Notes under the pieces: model-generated
Told to the model about the DNA's origin: nothing
The model's database searches: none
What the model saw: the letters and a program-made list of their open reading frames with translations, nothing else
Origin: CAZKRU01 sp964555235
Lineage (GTDB): Bacteria > Verrucomicrobiota > Verrucomicrobiia > Methylacidiphilales > CAMAQI01
Assembly (NCBI GenBank): GCA_964555235.1
Contig: CAZKRU010000052.1
Coordinates: 1 to 29,700 of the forward strand
DNA: 29,700 bases
Reading direction: 5' to 3'
Shown: in pieces, positions 23,484 to 29,700 of the stretch
How the letters are laid out: each line of letters begins with the position of its first letter
Position numbering within the stretch: the stretch's first letter is position 1
Made by a program: the position numbers and the translations under genes

Positions 23484-25812
23484 GGTTCGTTCGTTTGGCA
23501 CGAGAGTCTGCGGCCAGGGCGACCGTGACAGGCTCTCTCTTCACACTGCGGCTCTTGCCATAGATGTCAATCTCGACGCCCGGTCCTTCTAACAGACGAA
23601 AGGAGGCTTGTTTTCGGTCCACCTGAATTTCGATGAGTGCGGTGCGATAAACGATTCGGAACGAGAACGATTTCCACTTTGCAGGAATGGTTGGACTGAA
23701 CGAGAGCCGGCGTCCGTCCGTTCGCATGCCACCAAATCCATAGACCAAACTCATCCAGGCTGCGGCCATGGAGGTCATGTGCAGGCCTTGATTGGTGTTT
23801 CCATTGTAATCGTCGAGATCAAGCCGGGAGGCATACTTCACATACTCAAATGCCATCGCGTGCTTGCCCAGCTCGGTGGCAAGAATCGAATGGACCCCCG
23901 GAGAGAGGGACGACTCATGAGCGCACCGCGGCTCGTAGTATTCGAAATTTGCCCGTTTTTCTTTCAGCGAATACTCATGGCTAAAGAAGAAGGGGAGGAG
24001 AAGCACATCGGGTTGCTTGATCCAATCATGCCGAGAGCGTTTGATGTAGGGAAACTTCGCGTAGATCGGTTTCCGTTCCGGGGGAAGCGTATCGAGATCG
24101 ATGTGCGGTAGGTCAAAATAACCGTCATGCTGTTCGATCAGTCCGGATTTTGCATTCCGCTGGAGTCTCATCTTGCTTGCCATCTTTTTCCAACGAGCCG
24201 GTTCTTCAGGTCGAACCTTGATTTTCTTTAGGAGCTTTTTCAGTTTGGCTGGTTCAGATTTTTTCATCTCCTTCATCCCTGCAAGCGTCCATTCAAAGGT
24301 CTTTTTTGCCATGGTGTTGGTGTATGCGTTGTTGTGAACCATCATGTGGTATTCGTCCGCACCCATGACGCCCCAGAGCCCGAATTCGCCGGTCTTCGGA
24401 CTCCAATCTCCATGCGAGGCATAAAAGCGACTGATCTCGATCAGCATTTCCAAACCGTAGTGATAAAGGAAGTCCTTGTCTCCGGTCACGTGAACGTAAT
24501 GCCAGACACCGTAGGCCACGGCAGCCGGAACGTGAATTTCCAAGTCGCCATGATACCAAACCCCGCAGGTTTCCGTGCCGTCGATCGTTGTCATCGGATA
24601 GCGCGCCCCCTCGCAATCCAGTTGACGGGCTCGCTCCCTGGCTTGCGGAAGGGTATTATAACGGAAAAGGAGAAGATTTCGCGCCGCCGCTGGATCCGTG
24701 AACATATAGAAGGGAAGGCAGTAGGTCTCGGTATCCCAGAATGCCAGGCCGCCATACGCTTCACCGGTAAGACCTTTGGCGCCGATATTCAGCCGGGGAT
24801 CAATTCCATGATACGTGGAGAGCATCTGGTAGATGCAGTAACGCGTCCCCTGTTCGTTCGCGGGATCGCCTTCGATCGAGATGTCGAACTGTTTCCAGAC
24901 GTCGTTCCAGTACTCACACTGCCTTGTCCACTCGCGGTCAAACGATGTTTTGAGCAGCTCGTCGGCGTGTTTCACTCCTGATTTCCAGACATTCTCCGCA
25001 GAGACGCTCCGCTCTTTCTCGACATGATGCGCGACGAGGCGATCGAGGAGCAGGGGCTCGCCTTGAGAAAGATCGAATGTCAATCCGACGCCGATAAACT
25101 TATTTTCGGGACCTTCGGTGGCAATCTCTGTGGTGGTGGAAGGATTGGAGTTTGAGAGGTAACGAAATGCAGAGAATATTTTTTGCCCACTCCCGTCGGT
25201 TTCTGCAAGAATCGCGCGCAGGCCGTTCTGCGGATCCTTTCTCAGGCACGCCCAGAGGTTGCGCCCGGCGCTCTCGTGGGGGGGTGAAAAATCCAGTCCC
25301 AACGTGATCGAAACGGGTCCGGAGCAATCGAGCGTTTCGAGTTCGATCCGCTGACAGCCCAGATGCGGCCGGGCCATGCTCAGAAAGCGGACGAACTTGA
25401 TCCGGAGTTGGTGGCCCTGTTTCGTTTTCCAGATAAATGAGCGACTCATCGTCCCTGTTCGGAGATCGAGCCTGCGAGTGAACTTTGAGATGCTTGCTTG
25501 CGCGAGGTCCAGGGTCTCTCCCTCAAAGGTCAATCGGGTGTGGAGCCAGTTGATCGCATTAACCATGAAGTGATTGCGCTCAGGGAAACCCCGGTGCCGG
25601 AGCGGGTACACATGCGGGTGCTCCGTGAATACTCCGTTGAAATAACTGCCGATAAGCGTCTCCCCGCCAAAACCCTCGTCGAAGTGTCCCCGAATTCCCA
25701 TGAATTCATTGGCCAGGGAGAAGATGGATTCCGAGACCTTGGAGCGGTCTTTGTGAAAGCCTTTTTCAGTAATCGCCCAAGGTTCGATCTCAAGATATTT
25801 GTTTGTTTTCAT
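23476..25812 (-). CDS. GH65-family glycoside phosphorylase/hydrolase
   Basis: This 778-residue protein has the domain order of GH65 (maltose, trehalose, kojibiose and nigerose phosphorylases): an N-terminal beta-sandwich domain (about 1-290), an (alpha/alpha)6 barrel, and a small C-terminal beta domain. Conserved blocks are FWDTET (359-364), GADEYHMMVHNNAYTN (484-499, with E487 as the likely general acid), QHDGYFDL (561-568), KQPDVLLLP (599-607), and HESSLSPG (632-639), the likely phosphate-binding loop. It would cleave an alpha-linked disaccharide, or a product of the neighbouring enzymes, in the cytoplasm. It has no signal peptide. No beta-phosphoglucomutase, the usual partner, is nearby. 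It lies between the AraC gene (89 bases upstream) and sulfatase 4 (8-base overlap). Phosphorylase versus hydrolase cannot be settled from the sequence alone. Confidence 0.88.
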   Translation of the reverse strand: MKTNKYLEIEPWAITEKGFHKDRSKVSESIFSLANEFMGIRGHFDEGFGGETLIGSYFNGVFTEHPHVYPLRHRGFPERNHFMVNAINWLHTRLTFEGETLDLAQASISKFTRRLDLRTGTMSRSFIWKTKQGHQLRIKFVRFLSMARPHLGCQRIELETLDCSGPVSITLGLDFSPPHESAGRNLWACLRKDPQNGLRAILAETDGSGQKIFSAFRYLSNSNPSTTTEIATEGPENKFIGVGLTFDLSQGEPLLLDRLVAHHVEKERSVSAENVWKSGVKHADELLKTSFDREWTRQCEYWNDVWKQFDISIEGDPANEQGTRYCIYQMLSTYHGIDPRLNIGAKGLTGEAYGGLAFWDTETYCLPFYMFTDPAAARNLLLFRYNTLPQARERARQLDCEGARYPMTTIDGTETCGVWYHGDLEIHVPAAVAYGVWHYVHVTGDKDFLYHYGLEMLIEISRFYASHGDWSPKTGEFGLWGVMGADEYHMMVHNNAYTNTMAKKTFEWTLAGMKEMKKSEPAKLKKLLKKIKVRPEEPARWKKMASKMRLQRNAKSGLIEQHDGYFDLPHIDLDTLPPERKPIYAKFPYIKRSRHDWIKQPDVLLLPFFFSHEYSLKEKRANFEYYEPRCAHESSLSPGVHSILATELGKHAMAFEYVKYASRLDLDDYNGNTNQGLHMTSMAAAWMSLVYGFGGMRTDGRRLSFSPTIPAKWKSFSFRIVYRTALIEIQVDRKQASFRLLEGPGVEIDIYGKSRSVKREPVTVALAADSRAKRTNHE

Positions 25813-25901
25813 ATAATTTTTTTGGTTGTTGTGATACGGGAAGCTTGACCGGTTCGGAGAAGAGAATCAAATCGAACTTGGCGGCGAAATTCCACTTTTT
25901 A

Positions 25902-26780
25902 TTATCCTTGGGAAACATGCATGGCGAGGGGGCCGGCCTTCTTGTGTCGCGGTGAGAGAAAAGTTCGTGGAGAGTGACGCGTATATCGCTTAAAGACAGT
26001 GGCGAAATATTGTGACGATGAAAATCCTGTTTCAAAGGCAACCTTCGTAACATTTGCCCCGGGTTGCCGAAGCATTTCGATGGCATTATCCACTCGCTTT
26101 CTCAAAAGGTAGTCTTGTGGAGAAAATCCGATCTCCTGTTTGAACCTCCCCTTGAATCGGGAAATCGAGAGTCCAGTTAATCGGGCGAGATCGGCGATCC
26201 TAATCGTTGCGGCGGTGGATTGAATTTGAATCAGGGCCTTGGAAATCGCCGGACTGGTCGCCCGTGAGAGAGGGCATTCGCTTTGGTCGAGACAATCGAT
26301 TAACACCGAAATGATGCATTTTCTGACCCGAATTGACTTGGTAGATGGGGTTCGCGATTCCAAGGCTTTAAGAAGGTCTCGGAGGAGAAGGGGAGTTTGG
26401 AGGGAGCTCTTAAAATTACGAGGATGACGCCGGACGATGAGTTTAATTAATTTTTGTAGATCTGGAGGGGTTTTCTTTGAATCGATTCCTAAAATAAGCC
26501 AGACCAATGCCCCTTTTTCTTCAGGGAAACCTCCGGTGGAATGGGATTCTCCAGGGTAGGTGATGAAACAGTCGCCTCCCTGAATCGAGAAAAAACGGCG
26601 ATCCACATGATATATCTGCCGTCCGCTCAGCAGGAAGCAGATTTCGAAGGACTTTGGATGATAATGTGGCGGAATGCCCTCGCGGGCGGAGCCGTAGCGA
26701 TATTTTCCGAGGATCGAATTTTTGGAGAACCCATATTGCTGAAGAGGGTAAATCTTCCGCTCGGGATCCGTTTTTTTCAT
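25902..26780 (-). CDS. AraC-family transcriptional regulator
   Basis: This 292-residue protein has an N-terminal cupin-like sensor domain (HYHPKSFEICFLLSG, about 39-53, then a GGDCFITYPGESHS turn at 68-81) and a C-terminal double helix-turn-helix of the AraC type (about 189-283: IADLARLTGLSISRFKGRFKQEIG, then VTKVAFETGFSSSQYFATVFKRYTRHSP). The sensor domain probably binds a sugar released from the target glycan. It is encoded first in the direction of the GH65 and sulfatase 4 genes and divergently from the desaturase-like gene, the classical position of a local regulator. Possible targets are the two operator-like blocks A and B and the inverted repeat at 26781-26807, which abuts its own ATG. 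The targets are inferred. Confidence 0.92.
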   Translation of the reverse strand: MKKTDPERKIYPLQQYGFSKNSILGKYRYGSAREGIPPHYHPKSFEICFLLSGRQIYHVDRRFFSIQGGDCFITYPGESHSTGGFPEEKGALVWLILGIDSKKTPPDLQKLIKLIVRRHPRNFKSSLQTPLLLRDLLKALESRTPSTKSIRVRKCIISVLIDCLDQSECPLSRATSPAISKALIQIQSTAATIRIADLARLTGLSISRFKGRFKQEIGFSPQDYLLRKRVDNAIEMLRQPGANVTKVAFETGFSSSQYFATVFKRYTRHSPRTFLSPRHKKAGPLAMHVSQG

Positions 26781-26807
26781 GTTTGATTTTGTATCATGAT
26801 TTCAAAC
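26781..26807. promoter_or_regulatory. Inverted repeat in the AraC/desaturase divergent region
   Basis: Arms GTTTGA (26781-26786) and TCAAAC (26802-26807) flank a 15-base centre. The repeat lies against the ATG of the AraC gene and 39 bases from the desaturase-like ATG. A promoter-like TTGCTT, 17-base spacer, TACAAA pair for the AraC gene overlaps the repeat, so it could be an autoregulatory site. Confidence 0.4.
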
Positions 26808-26845
26808 TGAAAGCAATCTACGTAAAACTCATTTAACTTCTTGAA

Positions 26846-27922
26846 ATGGAAACAATACAGACACTCAGCGAATATCCCTCTAGCGATAATCAGACAAGTC
26901 TCACGCCTTCTGCCAGACAGTCCCAGAATGGCCCCGCGACAGTTCCGTGGTATCGAACTAAATTAAACGGTAGGATCCACCGGGAGCTTCATTCGCGTAG
27001 TGACGCGAAGGGGTGGGTTCAATCCGGTGGATACCTTGCGTTGGTGATATTCACCGGAGGTCTTTCCGGAGTCCTGGCGTATTGGCAGATGTGGGGATGG
27101 TTCGTTGTCGCGCTCTTTTTTCATGGAACCGTCTCTGCATTTATGATCAATGCAGTCCATGAGCTGACACACGGAACCGTATTCAAAACGAGATTTTGGA
27201 ATTTGTTTTTTGCCCGTCTTTTTTCCTGGCTCAGTTGGATGAATCACGAGGTTTTCACGGAAAGTCATGCGAGACATCATCGCTACACGCTTCATGTTCC
27301 CGACGATCTGGAGGTGGTTCTGCCGATCAAGGTGGTTGTTCGTGATTTCTTCCTGAAGGGATTCATTCATCCTCAAGGATTGTTTTACGTTATCCGTGAA
27401 AACGTGCGTTTGGCTCTCGGTCAGTACCGTGGAGAATGGAAAAATAAACTCTTTCCCGAAAAGAGTCTTGAGCGACAGATTCCGACGAACTGGTCGAGGA
27501 TCGTTTTGGCCTGTCATAGCCTGGTACTTCTGATCTCGACTGTGACAGGAGGGTGGTGGTTCTTCGTCATCGTTTCAATGACTCCGCTCTATGGATCCTG
27601 GTTCTTTTTTCTCATGAACAATACCCAGCATATCGGGCTTCAGGATCACGTTTCCGATTTTAGACTTTGCTGCAGGACTTTTACGGTGCATCCATTTTTG
27701 GAGTTTCTCTATTGGCACATGAACTATCATACGGAACATCACATGTACGCAGCGGTTCCCTGCTACAACCTTGGGAAGCTACACCAAGCGATTCTCCACG
27801 AGATGCCACCGGTTTGTCATGGGCTTCTTCAAACTTGGATTGAGATCGCGTACATTCAACGAAGACAAAAAGAGAACCCTGGATATCAGCATATCTACCT
27901 TCTTCCAAGCTCAGCTGAGTAA
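26846..27922 (+). CDS. Fatty-acid-desaturase-like integral membrane di-iron protein
   Basis: This 358-residue membrane protein has the three histidine boxes of the fatty acid desaturase superfamily: HELTH (105-109), HARHH (141-145) and HMNYHTEHH (291-299), plus a conserved NNTQHIG (258-264). Hydrophobic segments lie at about 62-80, 86-104, 116-132, 220-236 and 238-256. Relatives insert double bonds or hydroxyl groups into lipids or carotenoids using a di-iron centre, oxygen and an electron donor. No electron donor is encoded nearby. The N-terminal 35 residues are polar and unlike the family core. It is divergent from the AraC gene, which suggests co-regulation with the glycan genes. The substrate is unknown, and a role outside lipid metabolism is possible. 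Confidence 0.85.
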   Translation: METIQTLSEYPSSDNQTSLTPSARQSQNGPATVPWYRTKLNGRIHRELHSRSDAKGWVQSGGYLALVIFTGGLSGVLAYWQMWGWFVVALFFHGTVSAFMINAVHELTHGTVFKTRFWNLFFARLFSWLSWMNHEVFTESHARHHRYTLHVPDDLEVVLPIKVVVRDFFLKGFIHPQGLFYVIRENVRLALGQYRGEWKNKLFPEKSLERQIPTNWSRIVLACHSLVLLISTVTGGWWFFVIVSMTPLYGSWFFFLMNNTQHIGLQDHVSDFRLCCRTFTVHPFLEFLYWHMNYHTEHHMYAAVPCYNLGKLHQAILHEMPPVCHGLLQTWIEIAYIQRRQKENPGYQHIYLLPSSAE

Positions 27923-28009
27923 ATGCATGGTAAAAAAATGTAGATAAATGACAACGATTTCTGCTGGTGAACTTCCTGATCTGTCACTAATTTTTGCAAT
28001 AGAACCATT

Positions 28010-29386
28010 ATGAGTAAAACCCCGCGCCGTCCTAACATTCTAATCACCATTGCGGATGACCATCGCGGCACGGCGCTTGGTTGCGGAGGGATAGAGCCGG
28101 TATTGACTCCCTCCCTCGACGCGTTGGCGGCACGCGGGGTGCGGTTTACTCAAGCGCAACATCTCGGTTCTTGTGTGGGAGCAATCTGTGCGCCGAGTCG
28201 CGCAATGCTTCATACGGGGATTCCCTATTTTCAACTCGATGAGTCTCTCTTGGGCGCTACCTATCCTCCTCCAGATAGAAAGCCCTACATACCTCCAACG
28301 CTCGGACAAAAATTACGACAAGCCGGTTACCACTCGTTTGCTACAGGAAAATGGCATAATGGGGTTCATAGTTTCCTTCCTTCGTTCAGCAGCGGATCGA
28401 ACCTCTTATTCAATGGAATGTCGGATCATTGGTTCACCCCAGTCTATCCGTTTGATCCAACAGGGGAGTATCCCCGCGAATCCTGTCAGTTGGCAGAAGG
28501 CTTTTCGACGGAGATCTTTGGACAATCGGCGATTGATTTCATTCGGTCGCGCCAAGGAAATGAAGAGCCCTTTTTTTGTTATTGTGCCTTTACGGCTCCG
28601 CATGATCCGCGCACGCCTCCCGATGCCTGGAGAAAGCGCTATCATCCGTCAAAGATTGCCCTCCCTCCGAACATCGTCCCCCGATTTTACAATGAGGGTC
28701 CATCTCCCTTGGGAGTAAAGCCGGCGATGAATTATGGATGCTCGGAAGAGCGCGATGAGTTGCTACTCGGCCTTCCTCGAGATGCCCGTGAGATTCAACG
28801 ATCCCTGGCGGAGTACTACGGAATGATTTCCCACATGGACGAGTGGATCGGCAAAATTCACCAGTCTCTCGAGGAGGCTGGGCAGCTTGAAAATACCTTG
28901 GTGATTCATACGTCCGATCACGGGCTCGCGATTGGTCAACATGGTCTCATTGGAAAACAAAATCTTTATCGGCATTCGGTTAATGTTCCGTTGCTCATGG
29001 CCGGTCCGAACATTTTGCCGGGACAGGTCTCCGAAGCACTCTGCTACCAGCACGATCTTCATCCGACATTGGCGGAACTCGCCGGTGCGGAAGGGGGTTC
29101 ACGCGTGTTTCAGAATCTTCTGCCGATACGTCCTAGTGAAGAGGGAAGAACTTATCTTGGTGGCGCATTTCGAGACTTCCAACGGAGTATTCGCAACGCG
29201 CGGTACAAACTCATCGAATATCATGTCGATGGGGAGCGGTTCTCCGAGTTGTTTGATTTGTTAAAAGACCCATGGGAAACGACGAATCTCATTGCGGATG
29301 CTTCACTCGGATCGACGCTTCAGCAACTTCGCAAGAGTCTGGGAGAGTGGCAGAATCAATGTGGCGATTCCTCACGCGGGTGGTAG
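28010..29386 (+). CDS. Sulfatase 5, Cys-type, no signal peptide
   Basis: This 458-residue sulfatase has first metal-site residues D16 and D17 in TIADDHRG, a formylglycine site C60-A-P-S-R64, a GKWHNG motif (113-118, the classical Lys-x-His pair), and a late metal site TSDHGLAIGQHG (D303, H304). The N-terminus MSKTPRRPNILITIADD begins directly with the first strand and lacks a signal peptide, so it is probably cytoplasmic. It follows the desaturase-like gene by 87 bases on the same strand, so the two may share a transcript. It is not especially similar to the other four sulfatases beyond the common core, so the five probably recognise different sulfate positions. Confidence 0.9.
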   Translation: MSKTPRRPNILITIADDHRGTALGCGGIEPVLTPSLDALAARGVRFTQAQHLGSCVGAICAPSRAMLHTGIPYFQLDESLLGATYPPPDRKPYIPPTLGQKLRQAGYHSFATGKWHNGVHSFLPSFSSGSNLLFNGMSDHWFTPVYPFDPTGEYPRESCQLAEGFSTEIFGQSAIDFIRSRQGNEEPFFCYCAFTAPHDPRTPPDAWRKRYHPSKIALPPNIVPRFYNEGPSPLGVKPAMNYGCSEERDELLLGLPRDAREIQRSLAEYYGMISHMDEWIGKIHQSLEEAGQLENTLVIHTSDHGLAIGQHGLIGKQNLYRHSVNVPLLMAGPNILPGQVSEALCYQHDLHPTLAELAGAEGGSRVFQNLLPIRPSEEGRTYLGGAFRDFQRSIRNARYKLIEYHVDGERFSELFDLLKDPWETTNLIADASLGSTLQQLRKSLGEWQNQCGDSSRGW

Positions 29387-29486
29387 GGGGGGAATCCTGC
29401 CCGCGAATCTCGCCAATCAACGCGAATGGCATCCATTAAGTTTGTAGCCGAGAGTGTCACGCGGCGCAGGGATGTTGTTGTTTTTT
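29387..29486. other. Intergenic tract after sulfatase 5
   Basis: No gene is supported in these 100 bases. They contain a CGCGAATCTCGCC / ACGCGAATGG tract, a style of short degenerate repeat I associate with PVC intergenic DNA. No strong terminator is visible after the sulfatase stop. Confidence 0.3.
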
Positions 29487-29695
29487 AACCCAGATTTTGC
29501 ATTAGGAAATGCAAAATCTGTCCTGGCGGGAAGAAGGACCCCGACGTATGTCGGGGGGTAAAACCCCGCCGAGATTTCATTCACCATTTTGGTGAATGAA
29601 ATTGAAGGAGAAATCGGCCTCAAAAAACCCCTCTTTCAGAGCGGATTTTTATGAGGCAAATTTTGAAATAGAGGGGCTATTGCAAAATTTGGGTT
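29487..29695. mobile_element. MITE-like non-coding element with terminal inverted repeats and internal hairpins
   Basis: AACCCAGATTTTGCA (29487-29501) and TGCAAAATTTGGGTT (29681-29695) are inverted repeats matching at 14 of 15 positions and bound a 209-base non-coding stretch. Inside are three strong hairpins: 29491-29520 (13-base arms, CAGATTTTGCATT, loop AGGA), 29539-29556 (CCCCGAC, loop GTAT) and 29574-29602 (12-base arms around ATTTT). A long-range pair CCCCTCT (29628-29634) / AGAGGGG (29670-29676) is also present. No transposase is encoded and no clear target duplication is seen. It could be a non-autonomous mobile element, a REP-like repeat, or a structured RNA. It may extend past the window edge. 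Confidence 0.42.
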
Positions 29696-29700
29696 TAATT

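Noticed and set aside
29491..29520. The 13-base-arm hairpin as a rho-independent terminator for sulfatase 5
   Set aside because: The stem is A/T-rich and not followed by a run of T on either strand, and it lies more than 100 bases past the stop codon. It fits better as part of the MITE-like element.
1..29700. CRISPR arrays, tRNA or rRNA genes, insertion sequences with transposases, prophage genes
   Set aside because: No regularly spaced repeats, cloverleaf-like sequence, rRNA core sequence, transposase or phage protein motif was seen on either strand.

Overview
The window looks like a chromosomal segment of a heterotrophic bacterium of the PVC group, most likely Verrucomicrobiota (Planctomycetota or Kiritimatiellota are alternatives). 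This is inferred from the mix of Cys-type sulfatases, GQSNM-type acetylesterases, a PF12831-like FAD oxidoreductase, a complete MoxR/DUF58/BatA/BatB block, and few strong Shine-Dalgarno sequences. No rRNA, tRNA, CRISPR array, transposase or phage gene is visible. No taxon marker gene is present, so the assignment rests on gene content alone.

Positions 132-6859 (all minus strand) hold a Bat/aerotolerance-type operon. In transcription order it reads MoxR ATPase, DUF58 protein, DUF4381-like membrane protein, BatA-like and BatB-like von Willebrand A proteins, a TPR protein, and a small exported Lys/Pro-rich protein. From the DUF58 gene to the TPR gene, each junction is a 4-base ATGA stop/start overlap, so translation is probably coupled. 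Any BatD-like gene would lie beyond the left edge.

Positions 6921-29386 are a carbohydrate locus aimed at a sulfated and probably O-acetylated glycan. Minus-strand group 1 (17950 to 6921) is an FAD oxidoreductase, two tandem SASA-type esterases, two sulfatases, a 1097-residue clan GH-A-like glycosidase with a CBM9-like tail, and a further sulfatase after a 128-base gap. Minus-strand group 2 (20145 to 18518) is a third SASA-type protein and an aldo/keto reductase-like protein with a degenerate active site. Minus-strand group 3 (26780 to 21202) is an AraC-type regulator, a GH65 phosphorylase/hydrolase, a sulfatase and an SGNH hydrolase. Plus-strand genes are an exported alpha/beta hydrolase (20307), a membrane fatty-acid-desaturase-like protein divergent from the AraC gene (26846), and a fifth sulfatase (28010).

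By signal peptides, the esterases, the large glycosidase, the alpha/beta hydrolase and one sulfatase are exported. Four sulfatases, GH65 and both redox enzymes appear cytoplasmic. The inferred scheme is deacetylation, glycan cutting and partial desulfation outside the cytoplasm, uptake by transporters not in this window, then cytoplasmic desulfation and phosphorolysis or hydrolysis of the product.

The most interesting non-coding signal is a pair of near-identical promoter modules, upstream of the FAD oxidoreductase (17962-18035) and of the SGNH hydrolase (21936-22009). Each has a -35-like TTGCGC, a 16-base spacer, a TATACT/TAGACT -10, only 11 bases to the ATG, and a conserved upstream block with a GGAAT-type inverted repeat at identical spacing. 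This suggests one regulon, possibly under the local AraC-type regulator, and near-leaderless messages. At the right edge a roughly 209-base element with imperfect terminal inverted repeats and internal hairpins (29487-29695) looks like a MITE-like repeat.
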